NCBI GenBank assembly: GCA_007135635.1
Contig: SLIO01000139.1
Location: 1 to 5,322, forward strand
Reading direction: 5' to 3'
From: Methylomicrobium sp.
Lineage (GTDB): Bacteria; Pseudomonadota; Gammaproteobacteria; Methylococcales; Methylomonadaceae
DNA: 5,322 nt
This document shows, in pieces, positions 4,942-5,322 of this stretch. Made by a program: the position numbers and the translations under genes. How positions within the stretch are numbered: position 1 is the first letter of the stretch; every line of letters begins with the position of its first letter. The notes below the pieces were generated by a model. The model was not told the DNA's origin, did not search any database, and was given only the letters and a program-made list of their open reading frames with translations.

Positions 4942-5322
4942 ATGATTGGTAAAAAAGTCCTCAACCATGTCTATTGGCATTTTAGCTTAACCGGCGAGCA
5001 ATCCCTCGAAGTTCAGCAACGCATTAGCGAAGCAGAGCGCCTGACCGGTTGCCGTGCGGAGCGCGATTAAAATATCGTCAAATATGAAATCAACGGAGCG
5101 GCCCTGTCACTACTGCACTATCCGGATTTTTTCGACGCCCCCTTCCCTGTCCTGGCAACGAGTTATCGCATCGACTTAAACAGCAAACGAGTCGAAAAAC
5201 GCAGCTATCAACACTCATACAATCCGCCCGTTCTGCACCGTAAAGAACTGTTATTCGGCCAACAGCATCCCCGTAGCCCGGAATACCGGGAGCTGACCGC
5301 TACCGCCGAACAACTCGGACTA
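4942..5322 (+). pseudogene. DNA phosphorothioation-associated putative methyltransferase (TIGR04096-like), interrupted by in-frame TAA and cut by the window edge
   Basis: The frame starts MIGKKVLNHVYWHF at the ATG 4942, with AGAGG at 4926-4930 as a slightly distant ribosome binding site. It runs 42 codons to a TAA at 5068-5070. In the same frame the sequence then continues without a stop for 84 codons to the edge: NIVKYEINGAALSLLHYPDF, then DAPFPVLATSYRIDL, YNPPVLHRKELLFG and HPRSPEYRELTATAEQLGL. The blocks LSLLHYPDFF, NPPVLHRKELL and EYRELT..AEQLGL are what I recall from the putative methyltransferase family often found beside dnd DNA-phosphorothioation genes. No in-frame ATG, GTG or TTG occurs between the TAA and 5322, so reinitiation is unlikely to rescue the downstream part. 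A single change of a Tyr codon (TAT/TAC) to TAA, a recent decay event or a sequencing error would explain it. Family recognition is from memory and no dnd gene is in the window. Confidence 0.68.

Noticed and set aside
4755..4952. Open frame of 65 codons before the interrupted gene
   Set aside because: It passes through the CCCGGAT repeat and the inverted ATGAAG arm and overlaps the start of the next gene.
5068..5070. TAA as a recoded codon (selenocysteine or pyrrolysine type)
   Set aside because: Known bacterial recoding for these amino acids uses TGA and TAG, not TAA, and no downstream stem of the expected kind is evident.

Overview
The window is chromosomal DNA of moderate GC from a Gram-negative proteobacterium. 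A lipoprotein L,D-transpeptidase-fold enzyme with a clear lipobox, an S13-type PBP C-terminus and the types of intergenic repeat all suggest Gammaproteobacteria. A methanotroph-like (Methylococcales) host is my best guess, from general resemblance only.

Layout from left to right. Positions 2-208 hold the C-terminal end of a D-Ala-D-Ala carboxypeptidase/endopeptidase (peptidase S13, PBP4-like). Positions 209-787 are gene-free and hold two palindromic repeat elements side by side: a REP doublet inside perfect 27-bp inverted arms (252-493), and a roughly 190-bp element with long degenerate inverted arms (529-718). Next is a minus-strand YafK/DpaA-like lipoprotein of the YkuD fold (788-1600). It is divergent from a plus-strand pair: a CSWC-motif DsbA-family thioredoxin-fold protein (1788-2417) and a class I SAM-dependent methyltransferase (2503-3129). 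The methyltransferase converges on a minus-strand SHOCT-domain protein of unknown function (3390-4229, possibly longer at the N-terminus). The 260-bp convergent gap holds a third arm of the 529-718 repeat family and a strong 13-bp hairpin. Positions 4230-4941 carry several degenerate repeats. The right edge (4942 onward) is the start of a gene resembling the DNA phosphorothioation-associated putative methyltransferase family. It is interrupted by an in-frame TAA at codon 43, although recognisable protein homology continues in the same frame to the window edge.

The genes do not form one pathway. Two (the S13 peptidase and the YafK-like protein) act on the cell wall, and the thioredoxin-fold protein and small methyltransferase may be co-transcribed. 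The most notable content is the dense palindromic repeat load in the gaps and the broken or recoded phosphorothioation-associated gene at the right edge. I did not find a convincing new multi-gene system.
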